Assembly: GCA_937907455.1 (NCBI GenBank)
Contig: CALESQ010000040.1
Location: 4,488-68,487 of the forward strand
Direction of reading: 5' to 3'
DNA from: an uncultured Caldilineales bacterium
GTDB lineage: Bacteria > Chloroflexota > Anaerolineae > JAAEKA01
DNA: 64,000 bases
The notes beneath the pieces are model-generated. The model was not told the origin of the DNA, made no database searches, and worked only from the letters and a program-made list of their open reading frames with translations. A program made the position numbers and the translations under genes. This document shows positions 38,633 to 47,449 of this stretch, in pieces; within the stretch, counting starts at the first letter, position 1; each line of letters begins with the position of its first letter.

Positions 38633-41600
38633 ATGGCGCAAGAGCATTTCAATCGTCGCCCCACTATTGGTGTATTGGCTGGCTGGCAGCTTTACTGGAC
38701 GGCCACCCCACTGAGCTATCTTCGCCCCATTTATCGCGGCATTCGTTTAGCTGCGGCAGAGTTGGGCTGCAATTTGCTGCTGGCTTGCGGGATGGGAGCC
38801 TCGGCCACGGTTGGCGACCTGCTGCGGCCTGCCTGGCCCGTACCCATGCCCGACTGCGATTTTGTGCCGATCGGCCCGTGGAACACCGATGGCCTGATTA
38901 TTATCAATCCCCTGCATTCCCCTGAACGTTCCCGCTATTTACAGGACCTGATAGCCGCGGGCCAGCCGCTGGTATTTGTCGGTTCCGGCGAAGATGGCCC
39001 TACCATTGTGGCAGACAACGAGGAGGGGATTGGGCTGGCTATGCAGCATTTGGTGGAGCACGGCCATCAGCGCATCGCGTTCATTGCCGGCAGCGAGCAG
39101 GATATGGCGGGCGATTCTGGGGATCGCCTGCGCGCGTACCGGCGCGCGTTGCAACGTTTTGGTTTGGCAGGCGAGTATGATTCTGATCTGGTCGCTTTTG
39201 GTCAGCACACGCTTGCGGCTGGCTACGCGGCCACGCAGCGCATTTTGCACACTGGCAAGAGCTTCAGCGCTGTGCTGGCAAGCAACGACGAATCGGCCCT
39301 GGGGGCCATCCGCGCCCTCGCCGAGGCGGGACGCAGCGTGCCTGCCGATGTGGCCGTGATCGGTTTTGACGACCGCCCGGAAAGCCCGGTGCGTCAACCT
39401 GCGCTCACCAGTGTGCATGTACCTCTTTTCAAGGTGGGCTATCAGGCCGTTGAGCTGTTGTTGCAACATATGCGCGGCCAGGCGGCTGCCACCACACGGG
39501 TGAAGGTTCCTGCGCGCCTGGTGATTCGGGAATCGTGTGGCTGTGACCGCAGCGCCGTGCTGGCGGATGTGCTGGATGCTGCCGCTCAAAGCCGCGATAT
39601 GATGCCCGCCGATGCCCAATGGGCGCATTTGGCGCAACGGATGGCCGCGGTGGTGCTGGCTGAAACGCAGGCGCTGGGTGAACAGGAGGTCATTGCACTT
39701 TGTGAGCAGTTGGTGGAGGCTTTTGTCCACAGTCTGGCGCGCCACGACAGCGCAGCCTTTCAGCGTGTGCTGGATGGCGTGCTGCGTCAGGCGGTTGCCA
39801 GTGGCGACGATGCGCACCTGTGGCAAGTTGCCATATCCGTGATGCGCGCGGCGTTGCCGGTGCATGAAGATAACGAAGCGGCGCGCGAAATCCTGAACCA
39901 GGCCCGCATCACGATCAGCGCCACCATGCGCCAGCAACATCGTCAACATGCTGTGGCGCAACGCTGGACGGCTGACCGCCTGGCCCGACTGACGGCACAA
40001 CTGATCAATACCCTGGATGAAACCGATATCTATGCCGTGCTGACGCAGGGCCTGCCGGAACTCGATATTGACCTGGCCTGGATTGCGTTGCTGCGATCAG
40101 CGCCGGACGACCCGCACGCCTGGAGCGAACTATATTCGGTGGTCGGCCCCACCCAGGGAACCCAGCAAATTGCCAGCCGCTCTTTTCCTCCGTCCGACTG
40201 GCTGCCGCAAAGCGCCCCCTTCAGCCTGGCTGTATTGCCCCTGACCGACCGCGAGGGGCAGGCTGGTTACATCGTGCTTGATACCGCACGCCTTGATCTC
40301 AACGGCGCGATTGCACAGGAACTGGCTGCCGCGGTCAACACCGCCCGGCTTTACCGTGAGGCCACCGAGGGCCGTCGCCTGGCCGAAGAAGCCAATCAGA
40401 TGAAGAGCCGCTTCCTGTCCACGGTCAGCCACGAACTGCGCACGCCGCTTAATCTGATCGTGGGGCTGAGCGATCTGTTGGTGCAGTCGGACCAGGGCAA
40501 CACCCCGGTTGCCCCGCGTGATCTGGAACGCATCCGCAACAGCGCTCAACATCTGAGCGCTCTGATCAGTGATGTGCTTGATCTTGCCAGCAGCGATGCC
40601 GGTCAGCTTCGCCTGACGCGCGAATATGTTGATCTGGGTCAGACCTTGCAGGTGGTGGCAGAAACGGGGCGTCAGATGGCCGCGGACAAGGGCCTGGTTT
40701 GGCAGGCTGATCTGCCACAGAATGGCCCGTGGGTGTGGGGTGATCGTGTGCGCTTGCGCCAGGTGGCGCTGAACCTGGTCAGCAATGCCGTCAAGTTTAC
40801 AGAGCGCGGCCAAGTGAGCCTGATCTTGCAAACCGCCTCCGATTCCGTCACCGTGATGGTGCGTGATACGGGCATGGGCATTCCTCTGCACGAGCAACCC
40901 GCCATTTTCGACGAATTTCACCGCACAGAACGCAGTATTGAGCGCGGCTATCGCGGGTTGGGGCTGGGCCTGGCTATCTGCAAGCGCCTGATTGCGCTGC
41001 ACGATGGCACGATGGGGCTGCATTCCAGCGGCCAGGAGGGCGAAGGCGCCGCGTTTTACTTCACGCTGCCCGTCGTGGTTGCCCCCACGCCGCCCGCGCT
41101 GCGCGTGCCCACACCGCAACCGCTTGTGTTGCTGCTGGTTCCGCCGGGGGGCAACGGCGAGCGCATCCGGCAGCACATCGCCCAGCGCGGCATGGAAGTG
41201 GTCATTGCACCAGTGACCGAGATGCAAAACTGGCTGGCGCGCTTGCTGGCCGCGCCACCGCGCGCGGTGGTGTTGGATGCCTCGGGTGAGCATGGCGCAG
41301 ACTATAGCTGGGACGCGCTCAAGACGATCAAGGGGAACGCGGCGACGCGGGCCATCCCGGTGCTGTTCTACGCCACGGGTGACACGGGCGGCGCGGTGCT
41401 GGAACTGGACTACCTGACCAAGCCGATTGAAATGGCTGAGTTGACGCGCGCGCTGGATCAGCACTGGTTGGCTGCTGAAGAGCCGGCCCTGCCAGTCACC
41501 TTTTTGGTGGTGGATGACGACCCGGAAACGCTGGATATGCACGCCCGCATTGTGCAGGCCCATTCGCCCAGCCATCGCGTGCTGAAGGCGCAGAACGGCC

Positions 41601-42208
41601 GTGAAGCGCTGGAGATGCTGGCACAGACATCGGTGAATCTGATGCTGCTCGATCTGATGATGCCAGAGATGGACGGCTTTGCCGTGCTTGAGGCGATGCG
41701 GGCGAACGAGGCGCTGCGCGAGATTCCCGTGATCGTAATCACCGGGCAGGTACTGACCGAAGCGGAGATGGCGCGCCTGAACCAGGGGGTGGCTACGGTG
41801 TTGAGCAAGGGGCTGTTGAATTTTGATGAGACTCTGGCACATCTGGGGGCAGTGCTGGAGCGGCAGCAGCGGCTTAGCAGCGAGGCCCAGCGTTTGGTGC
41901 GCAAGGCGATGGCCTACATTCAGCAATGCTATCATCAGCCACTCAGCCGTCACGATCTGGCTCGTCACGTCAGCTTGAGCGATGACTATTTGACCTATTG
42001 CTTTCGTCAGGAGCTTGGCATGACCCCGATTGCCTACTTGAATCGTTATCGTGTATTACAGGCCCAGCACCTGTTGAGAGAAACGGAAAAGCCCATCACT
42101 GAAATTGCTTACGATGTAGGCTTTTCAGACAGTAGTTATTTTAGCCGCGTTTTTCGTCGGGAGATTGGTGTGTCGCCAGAGGCCTATCGTCGCGGAGAGA
42201 CTGCATAA
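38633..42208 (+). CDS. Hybrid two-component regulator: LacI-type sensor, kinase, receivers, AraC HTH
   Basis: 1191 residues in one chain. Residues ~10-305 resemble a LacI/PBP1 ligand-binding domain (TIGVLAGWQLYW, FSAVLASNDESALGAIRALA, VAVIGFDDRPESP). Residues 320-580 are a linker with GAF-like character. The histidine kinase follows: phosphoacceptor His600 in TVSHELRTPLNLIVG, N box LNLVSNAVKF, DTGMGIP and GLGLGLAICKRL. Then a degenerate receiver, a canonical receiver (Asp1007 in LMLLDLMMPEMDG), and at about 1095-1185 an AraC HTH ending DVGFSDSSYFSRVFRREIGV. No signal peptide or membrane segment is evident, so sensing is cytoplasmic. It lies directly upstream of the beta-glucan genes and is their likely activator. 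Confidence 0.88.
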   Translation: MAQEHFNRRPTIGVLAGWQLYWTATPLSYLRPIYRGIRLAAAELGCNLLLACGMGASATVGDLLRPAWPVPMPDCDFVPIGPWNTDGLIIINPLHSPERSRYLQDLIAAGQPLVFVGSGEDGPTIVADNEEGIGLAMQHLVEHGHQRIAFIAGSEQDMAGDSGDRLRAYRRALQRFGLAGEYDSDLVAFGQHTLAAGYAATQRILHTGKSFSAVLASNDESALGAIRALAEAGRSVPADVAVIGFDDRPESPVRQPALTSVHVPLFKVGYQAVELLLQHMRGQAAATTRVKVPARLVIRESCGCDRSAVLADVLDAAAQSRDMMPADAQWAHLAQRMAAVVLAETQALGEQEVIALCEQLVEAFVHSLARHDSAAFQRVLDGVLRQAVASGDDAHLWQVAISVMRAALPVHEDNEAAREILNQARITISATMRQQHRQHAVAQRWTADRLARLTAQLINTLDETDIYAVLTQGLPELDIDLAWIALLRSAPDDPHAWSELYSVVGPTQGTQQIASRSFPPSDWLPQSAPFSLAVLPLTDREGQAGYIVLDTARLDLNGAIAQELAAAVNTARLYREATEGRRLAEEANQMKSRFLSTVSHELRTPLNLIVGLSDLLVQSDQGNTPVAPRDLERIRNSAQHLSALISDVLDLASSDAGQLRLTREYVDLGQTLQVVAETGRQMAADKGLVWQADLPQNGPWVWGDRVRLRQVALNLVSNAVKFTERGQVSLILQTASDSVTVMVRDTGMGIPLHEQPAIFDEFHRTERSIERGYRGLGLGLAICKRLIALHDGTMGLHSSGQEGEGAAFYFTLPVVVAPTPPALRVPTPQPLVLLLVPPGGNGERIRQHIAQRGMEVVIAPVTEMQNWLARLLAAPPRAVVLDASGEHGADYSWDALKTIKGNAATRAIPVLFYATGDTGGAVLELDYLTKPIEMAELTRALDQHWLAAEEPALPVTFLVVDDDPETLDMHARIVQAHSPSHRVLKAQNGREALEMLAQTSVNLMLLDLMMPEMDGFAVLEAMRANEALREIPVIVITGQVLTEAEMARLNQGVATVLSKGLLNFDETLAHLGAVLERQQRLSSEAQRLVRKAMAYIQQCYHQPLSRHDLARHVSLSDDYLTYCFRQELGMTPIAYLNRYRVLQAQHLLRETEKPITEIAYDVGFSDSSYFSRVFRREIGVSPEAYRRGETA

Positions 42209-42325
42209 CCGCCAGGGCATGGTTTCAGGGGGGGGGGCGCTGCGGGGGAGCAAGGTGGTGGGATCGCATTTTTCTATGAAATATCCCTGAGTTTCCCGCT
42301 TTTCTCCAAGCCGTGAATCGGTTAA

Positions 42326-42339
42326 ACATTGTACAATGT
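42326..42339. promoter_or_regulatory. 14-bp palindrome before the ABC operon
   Basis: ACATTGTACAATGT is perfectly symmetrical, includes a TACAAT -10-like hexamer, and lies 75 bases upstream of the binding-protein start. No good -35 accompanies it, consistent with activator-dependent expression. Confidence 0.5.
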
Positions 42340-42414
42340 AGCAAGTGTTGTGCCCTCCCCCATGCCGTATCTTTGCGGCGTCTGTTTTACCCCTACAAGA
42401 AGGAGAAGATCACC

Positions 42415-43764
42415 ATGTCGAAGAAGACTTTCCCCGTTGTCGTGGCTCTTTTGTTGCTGAGTGTACTGCTGGCTGCCTGCGGCGGCTCTCAGGCATCGCC
42501 CGCGCCCGCTGCTGGCGGTCAAGCTGAAGCACCTGCTGCCGAGGCCAAGCCGGTGACACTGCGTCTGCTGGTGCACCAGAATCCGCCGATGGTTGAGTAC
42601 ATGCAGGCTTTCAACGAAAAGTTCCAGGCTGCCCATCCTAACATCAAGGTAGATATGGCGGTGGTTAACGCCAGCGATCTGGCTACTGCTACCCAGACCC
42701 GTCTGACCGCTAACGATGTGGATCTGGTAGACGTTTTTGGCTTTTCCAATGCCGTTCAGCCCTACATGAAGAATGTAGACAAGCCGAACTGGCAACAGTT
42801 GATTGAGGCAGGACTGTTGGCTGATCTGAGCGGTCAGTCGTTTGTCGGCAACTATGCCCCAGCTTCTAACCAGGACGCCGGCACCTATGACGGCAAGATC
42901 TACCAGGTCAACCTGGGTCGCGTAGTTTATAGCGGCATTTATTACAACAAGAGCCTTTTCCAGGCCAACAATGTGGCAGCACCCACTACCTGGAGCGAAT
43001 TGGTAGCCGCATGCGAGACCTTTAAAGCGGCCGACATCCCCTGCATGACCGCGGGCGGCAAGGACGGCTGGCCGATCTTTGTGGGCGCCTATGGCCTGAT
43101 CGGCTCTATCTACCCTGATCAGGCGGGGCTTGTCGAAGGCCTGTGGACGGGCAATATCAAATGGAATGATGCCAAGTCGCTGGAAATGTGGCAGAAGATG
43201 AAGGTCTATACCCAGAACATGATGGAGCCTGAAGCCAGCGGTATTGCCGGCGATGCTGCGCCAGGTCGCTTTGCTTCTGGTGCAGTTGCCATGTTCGCCG
43301 GAGGCAGTTGGTATGCTTCGGCTATCGAGGCTGCTAATCCTGAGTTGGATTGGGGTTACATGCCTTTCCCCGGCTCAGACAATGCGGCTGACAACAAATA
43401 TCTGTTCGGCAAGTATGACCAGGGTTGGGCTGTGGCGGCTAATTCAGCAAACAAAGATGCTGCCATGACCTATCTCAGCGAATTTTCTGATCCTGCCAAT
43501 TACCAGGCATTCGTCAACGCTGTAGGCTTCATCCCGACGCAGAGTTCAGCCACGCTCGACACCCTCATCGGCAAAGAAGTGGCTCCGTATCTCGAGAACT
43601 TCCGCGTTGGCTACGAACAATACTGGATTGCCCCCAAGGGCGCGGGTGAGTTCGCCAACCCCTGGGCATCCTATTTCAAGCCTTTTGGCACCTATGATGA
43701 TGCCACCGAGTTGGCTAACAAAGTTCAGGCCGATTTGCAAGCCGGTCTGGATGCAGCGAAGTAA
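42415..43764 (+). CDS. ABC sugar-binding lipoprotein
   Basis: 449 residues. The start at 42415 is set by AAGAAGGAGAAGATCACC. The signal is MSKKTF, a hydrophobic segment and lipobox LLAAC near residue 21, followed by a Pro/Ala-rich linker. The rest is a type 1 sugar-binding fold with a typical first strand (TLRLLVHQNPPMVEYMQAFN) and the second-lobe aromatic segments GGSWYASAIEAANPELDWGY and NKYLFGKYDQGWAVAANSAN. Family 1 binding proteins of this kind take oligosaccharides. A palindrome precedes the gene and a perfect hairpin lies between it and the permease genes, so it is probably made in excess over them. Confidence 0.92.
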   Translation: MSKKTFPVVVALLLLSVLLAACGGSQASPAPAAGGQAEAPAAEAKPVTLRLLVHQNPPMVEYMQAFNEKFQAAHPNIKVDMAVVNASDLATATQTRLTANDVDLVDVFGFSNAVQPYMKNVDKPNWQQLIEAGLLADLSGQSFVGNYAPASNQDAGTYDGKIYQVNLGRVVYSGIYYNKSLFQANNVAAPTTWSELVAACETFKAADIPCMTAGGKDGWPIFVGAYGLIGSIYPDQAGLVEGLWTGNIKWNDAKSLEMWQKMKVYTQNMMEPEASGIAGDAAPGRFASGAVAMFAGGSWYASAIEAANPELDWGYMPFPGSDNAADNKYLFGKYDQGWAVAANSANKDAAMTYLSEFSDPANYQAFVNAVGFIPTQSSATLDTLIGKEVAPYLENFRVGYEQYWIAPKGAGEFANPWASYFKPFGTYDDATELANKVQADLQAGLDAAK

Positions 43765-43780
43765 GCAGGCTGTAGTTCCT

Positions 43781-43808
43781 GGGCTTCCCGTCATGCGACG
43801 GGAAGCCC
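43781..43808 (+). promoter_or_regulatory. Hairpin between binding-protein and permease genes
   Basis: GGGCTTCCCGTC (43781-43792) and GACGGGAAGCCC (43797-43808) form a perfect 12-bp stem around ATGC, followed by a TTG-rich stretch. Such partial terminators or stabilising stems keep the binding protein more abundant than the permeases. Confidence 0.75.
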
Positions 43809-43836
43809 TTGTTTGTTTGACAGGAGGAATGCTGCC

Positions 43837-44760
43837 ATGAACTATCATTTTGGCCGCGGTTTTTCGCGCTGGATTCCCTATCTGCTGCTTTTGCCGGGTA
43901 TACTGCTATACTTTGTAATTGCGCTGGGTCCTTCCATTGCTACATCTATCTACTCCTTCACCGATGCCACTGGACTGAAGGGTGCGCCAGTTAACTGGGT
44001 TGGGCTTGATAACTATCGTGAATTTCTTCTGTTGGGCCAGGCGGCTAAAAATAATCTGGCCGTGCTGGGGCGAACATTGATTTTCTCGGTGTTGGTTTCT
44101 TCCATTCAGTTTGTGCTGGGTCTGCTTTTTGCTTTGGTGCTGAATCAGCGTCTTTGGGGGCGTAATGTGGTGCGCACGTTGGTATTCATGCCGGTCATCC
44201 TCGGTGCTGTAATTCAGGGCCTGATCTGGTCGCTTTTCCTCTATCCGTTGGGAGGTCCTGCGGCCAAGTTGCTTGAGCTTGTGGGCTTGAAATCGCAGTT
44301 TCTGGGCGGTTCACCGATGGAGGCTTTTCTTTGGGTGGTTGTGGTACAGATCTGGGCCAATCTAGGTGTTACCATGATCATCTTTCTGGCAGGATTGCAG
44401 ACTATTCCGTCAGAATACTATGAAGCAGCCAGCATTGATGGGGCCAGTGGCTGGCAAGCGTTTAAGAACGTCACCTGGCCTTTGTTGACTCCCAGCGTTA
44501 ACACCAACATTCTGCTGAATGTTATCGGCAGCCTGCAAGCCTGGCAACTTTTCCTGGTGTTGATCGGCTATCGCGCTGGTACTCAGGTGTTGGGCTATTT
44601 GATCTATGCTACCGGCTTTGGCGCTGCGGGCAGTTTGACACAAAGTTTCCGCCAGGGCTATGCCGCGGCGGCTTCGATTGTGTTGTTCATCCTGGTGCTC
44701 ATTATCGGTATGACCATTCAAACCTACCTGCGCCGTCGTGAAGAAAGGATCATGGCATGA
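43837..44760 (+). CDS. ABC sugar permease, MalF-type
   Basis: 307 residues with six membrane segments. The EAA loop that binds the ATPase is EAASIDGASGWQAFKNVTWP near residue 205. The N-terminal segment FSRWIPYLLLLPGILLYFVI is the usual first helix. It pairs with the following MalG-type permease. No ATPase gene is present nearby, so a shared MsmX/UgpC-type ATPase encoded elsewhere is expected. RBS CAGGAGGAATGCTGCC. Its stop overlaps the next start by 4 bases. Confidence 0.92.
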   Translation: MNYHFGRGFSRWIPYLLLLPGILLYFVIALGPSIATSIYSFTDATGLKGAPVNWVGLDNYREFLLLGQAAKNNLAVLGRTLIFSVLVSSIQFVLGLLFALVLNQRLWGRNVVRTLVFMPVILGAVIQGLIWSLFLYPLGGPAAKLLELVGLKSQFLGGSPMEAFLWVVVVQIWANLGVTMIIFLAGLQTIPSEYYEAASIDGASGWQAFKNVTWPLLTPSVNTNILLNVIGSLQAWQLFLVLIGYRAGTQVLGYLIYATGFGAAGSLTQSFRQGYAAAASIVLFILVLIIGMTIQTYLRRREERIMA

Positions 44761-45596
44761 ACTCCCCAATATCTCGCCAGCGGCGTCCCATCAACTGGGG
44801 AAAAGTTGCTTCGTATGCGCTGATGATGGTCATGGCATTGGTGTACCTGGGACCTTTGTTGATGTTGTTGAACACTTCACTCAAGACAATGCCTTCGTTT
44901 TCGCGCGACGCCACGGCATTGGCCACCGAGCTGAACTTTCAGAACTTCGCCGAAGCATGGAAACGAGCCAACTTCCCCCGTTATCTGCTCAATTCAATCA
45001 TCTATACCGCCGCGTCAACTACGATTTTTATCATCACCGGTTTGTTTGTAGCATTTCCTATTGCCCGTAAATATGTCAAAGGCGCCGGCTTTCTCTTGAC
45101 GTTATATGTGATTGCACTCTTCCTGCCGCCGGCGTTGATTCCGCAGTTCCAACTCATTTTGAACCTGGGACTCTACAACACGCCTCACGGTTTCATACTT
45201 CTCTTTGTGGTGAATGCGGTAGGTATCGTGATTCTGGTGTCTTCCATCAAATCTATCCCGAAGGAACTGGATGAGGCTGCTGCCCTTGATGGCTGCGGCT
45301 ATGTTCGCTTTGTATGGTCAATCATCCTGCCGCTGCTGCGACCAGCAATTGCCACCGTGGTTGTTCTTCATGCCATCGGCGTCTGGAATGAGATCATTAC
45401 CCCCACGATCTATCTGACTAACGAGAAGTATTACCCGATCACGCGCGGATTGATCGTGTTTCAGGGTGTCTATGGCAGCCAGTGGCCCACTTTGGCTGCC
45501 GCAGTGCTGATGCTGACTCTCCCCATGCTGGTGCTCTTCCTCTTCCTGCAACGCTATATTGTATCCGGCCTGACCGCTGGTGCTGTGAAGGGCTAA
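44757..45596 (+). CDS. ABC sugar permease, MalG-type
   Basis: 279 residues, six membrane segments and the second-subunit EAA loop at ELDEAAALDGCGYVRFVWSI. Starts at an ATGA overlap with the MalF-type gene. The two permeases and the lipoprotein make up the importer for oligosaccharides released by the GH16 and GH30 enzymes encoded downstream (inference from operon order). Confidence 0.92.
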   Translation: MNSPISRQRRPINWGKVASYALMMVMALVYLGPLLMLLNTSLKTMPSFSRDATALATELNFQNFAEAWKRANFPRYLLNSIIYTAASTTIFIITGLFVAFPIARKYVKGAGFLLTLYVIALFLPPALIPQFQLILNLGLYNTPHGFILLFVVNAVGIVILVSSIKSIPKELDEAAALDGCGYVRFVWSIILPLLRPAIATVVVLHAIGVWNEIITPTIYLTNEKYYPITRGLIVFQGVYGSQWPTLAAAVLMLTLPMLVLFLFLQRYIVSGLTAGAVKG

Positions 45597-45606
45597 CCGC
45601 GCCCAC

Positions 45607-45658
45607 GGAATCGCAAAGCAAGCTTTGCCTTCCCTGGAATCACGAAGCTTGCTTTGCC
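45607..45658 (+). repeat. Direct and inverted repeat between permease and GH16 genes
   Basis: A 23-base unit beginning GGAATC and ending GCTTTGCC occurs twice at 29-base spacing (45607 and 45636) with four differences. At the same time GCAAAGCAAGCTT (45613-45625) is the perfect inverse of AAGCTTGCTTTGC (45645-45657), a 13-bp stem. It may reduce readthrough into the enzyme genes. Confidence 0.7.
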
Positions 45659-45683
45659 CCCTCTTCGCTCCTTGTTTTTTGAA

Positions 45684-46544
45684 ATGTTCAACCTTGTGAT
45701 TTCACGATTATCCCTCTTGCTGCTGGTGATTGCCCTGCTGTTGACAGCCTGTCAAGGCTCCGCTCAGACCACCCTGCCAATCCCCACACCCATTCCCACG
45801 CCGCCTGCTGCCCCGGAAGGCTGGACACTGGTTTGGCATGACGAGTTCGACGGCGACGCCATCAACCGCGCCGACTGGACATTTGATCTGGGCGGCGGAG
45901 GCTGGGGCAACGGCGAGGCTCAGGTCTACACTGACCTTCCGGCAAACGCCCGCGTGCAGCAGGGCTTGCTGATTATCGAAGCCCGCAAAGAGGCCAACGA
46001 CCAGGGCGGTTTTCAGTTCACTTCGGCGCGCTTGAAAACCCAGGGGCTGAAGACCTTTCAGTATGGCCGTATCGAGGCGCGGCTGAAGGTTCCCGCGGGC
46101 GCCGGGCTTTGGCCCGCCTTCTGGATGCTTGGAGCTAACTTCGAGCAGGTAGGCTGGCCTGACTGCGGCGAAATTGACATCATGGAATACGTAGGGCGTG
46201 ACCCCAACCTGGTGATGGGTACGCTGCACGGCCCTGGCTATTCCGGCGCGCTGGGCCTTACCAGCCGCAGCTTGCAGGATTATCCAATCGCTGCTGCCTT
46301 CCATACCTACGCGGTCGAATGGAGCAGTGATCAGATTACTTGGTTCTATGATGATGTAGCCTATCACACCCTCACCCGCAGCGATGTGGGTAGCGACCGC
46401 TGGGTGTTTGACCAGCCCTTTTTCCTGATCCTCAATCTCGCTGCTGGTGGCACGCTGGGCGGTTTTATCAGCCCGGATACCGCGTTTCCTGCTCAATTCT
46501 ACGCAGATTACGTGCGTGTTTATCAGCAAACTTCCCCCCACTGA
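45684..46544 (+). CDS. GH16 endo-beta-glucanase, lipoprotein
   Basis: 286 residues. Lipobox LLTAC near residue 23, then a Pro/Thr linker and a GH16 domain. The catalytic motif EIDIMEYVG has Glu163 as nucleophile and Glu168 as acid/base; FQYGRIEARLKVPAGAGLWPAFWMLG is the family's substrate-cleft strand. Enzymes with this beta-bulge motif usually cut beta-1,3-glucan (laminarinase-like) but other beta-glucans or galactans are possible. It would sit on the outer face of the membrane and release oligosaccharides for the ABC importer just upstream. Confidence 0.9.
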   Translation: MFNLVISRLSLLLLVIALLLTACQGSAQTTLPIPTPIPTPPAAPEGWTLVWHDEFDGDAINRADWTFDLGGGGWGNGEAQVYTDLPANARVQQGLLIIEARKEANDQGGFQFTSARLKTQGLKTFQYGRIEARLKVPAGAGLWPAFWMLGANFEQVGWPDCGEIDIMEYVGRDPNLVMGTLHGPGYSGALGLTSRSLQDYPIAAAFHTYAVEWSSDQITWFYDDVAYHTLTRSDVGSDRWVFDQPFFLILNLAAGGTLGGFISPDTAFPAQFYADYVRVYQQTSPH

Positions 46545-46594
46545 GGCGATCGGCCTGCACGCGGCGCGGCCGTTCTGTTTGCGAGGACTATCCC

Positions 46595-47425
46595 ATGCAA
46601 GATACTTACTCTGCAGCGGCAAAAACGCAGGCAGACGTGCTGTTCTTTGATGATTTCTCTTCGTCCGAGCTGGATCCTACCCAGTGGACAGTTCGAGTTA
46701 CCGGCGAAATCTACAACAACGAACAACAAGCCTATGTTGCTTCTGCTGAAACGCTCTACATCGCTCCCGCGGGCGAGCTGACAGGCGCAGACGGCAACGC
46801 TCTGGTGCTTCATCCTCGTTATCGGCCTGGCTTTCTTACCCCGCAAGGCCATCGTTTTGATTTTATCTCAGCGCGTATTGATACCCGCGACAAGTTTGAA
46901 TTTTGCTTCGGAACGGTCGCGGCACGCATCAAATTGCCTGCCGGCGCAGGTCTCTGGCCCGCTTTTTGGATGTTTGGCAACGGTGCATGGCCTGAAACAG
47001 GCGAAATTGACATCATGGAATACGTAGGCGAGCCTGACTGGGTAAGCGCTGCAGTACATGGGCCGGGCTATTCTGGTGAGGCGGGACTTGCCAACAAGCT
47101 CTTCTTCCTTCCGCCCGAAGATGTGACAGGCTGGCATATCTATTCAGTAGACTGGCAGCCTGACCATCTTGTATTTAAAGTAGATGACCGAGTGATGTAC
47201 CGAGTCACCCGCGCCATGACTGATTTCTTCGGGCCGTGGGCCTTCGATACCCGAAAATTTCTCATTCTGAATTTTGCCCTGGGCGGCGTCTACCCGTTCA
47301 AAACCAACGGCGTGCAAGTGCCTTACTACGGCTTGCCCGAAGCTACGGTACAGCAAATCCGAGACGATGAGGTGATGGTCGCCATTGATTGGGTCAAAGT
47401 CTCGCAAGCGCACGCCGCAGCTTAA
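46595..47425 (+). CDS. GH16 glucanase without signal peptide
   Basis: 276 residues consisting of the GH16 domain almost alone. Catalytic motif EIDIMEYVG with Glu137 and Glu142; FCFGTVAARIKLPAGAGLWPAFW precedes it. The N-terminus (MQDTYSAAAKTQADVLFFDD) has no hydrophobic stretch and no lipobox, so a cytoplasmic location is predicted, unlike its two neighbours. It may trim imported beta-1,3-oligosaccharides. No clear RBS was identified before the ATG. A missed upstream start is unlikely because the upstream bases after the previous stop are only 50. Confidence 0.85.
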   Translation: MQDTYSAAAKTQADVLFFDDFSSSELDPTQWTVRVTGEIYNNEQQAYVASAETLYIAPAGELTGADGNALVLHPRYRPGFLTPQGHRFDFISARIDTRDKFEFCFGTVAARIKLPAGAGLWPAFWMFGNGAWPETGEIDIMEYVGEPDWVSAAVHGPGYSGEAGLANKLFFLPPEDVTGWHIYSVDWQPDHLVFKVDDRVMYRVTRAMTDFFGPWAFDTRKFLILNFALGGVYPFKTNGVQVPYYGLPEATVQQIRDDEVMVAIDWVKVSQAHAAA

Positions 47426-47449
47426 CTTCAACGCTTAAGGAGTCTGACC

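Noticed and set aside
40130..41968. 612-codon open frame on the minus strand inside the hybrid regulator gene
   Set aside because: It is antisense to clear kinase, receiver and HTH motifs on the plus strand, and no protein family could be recognised in it.
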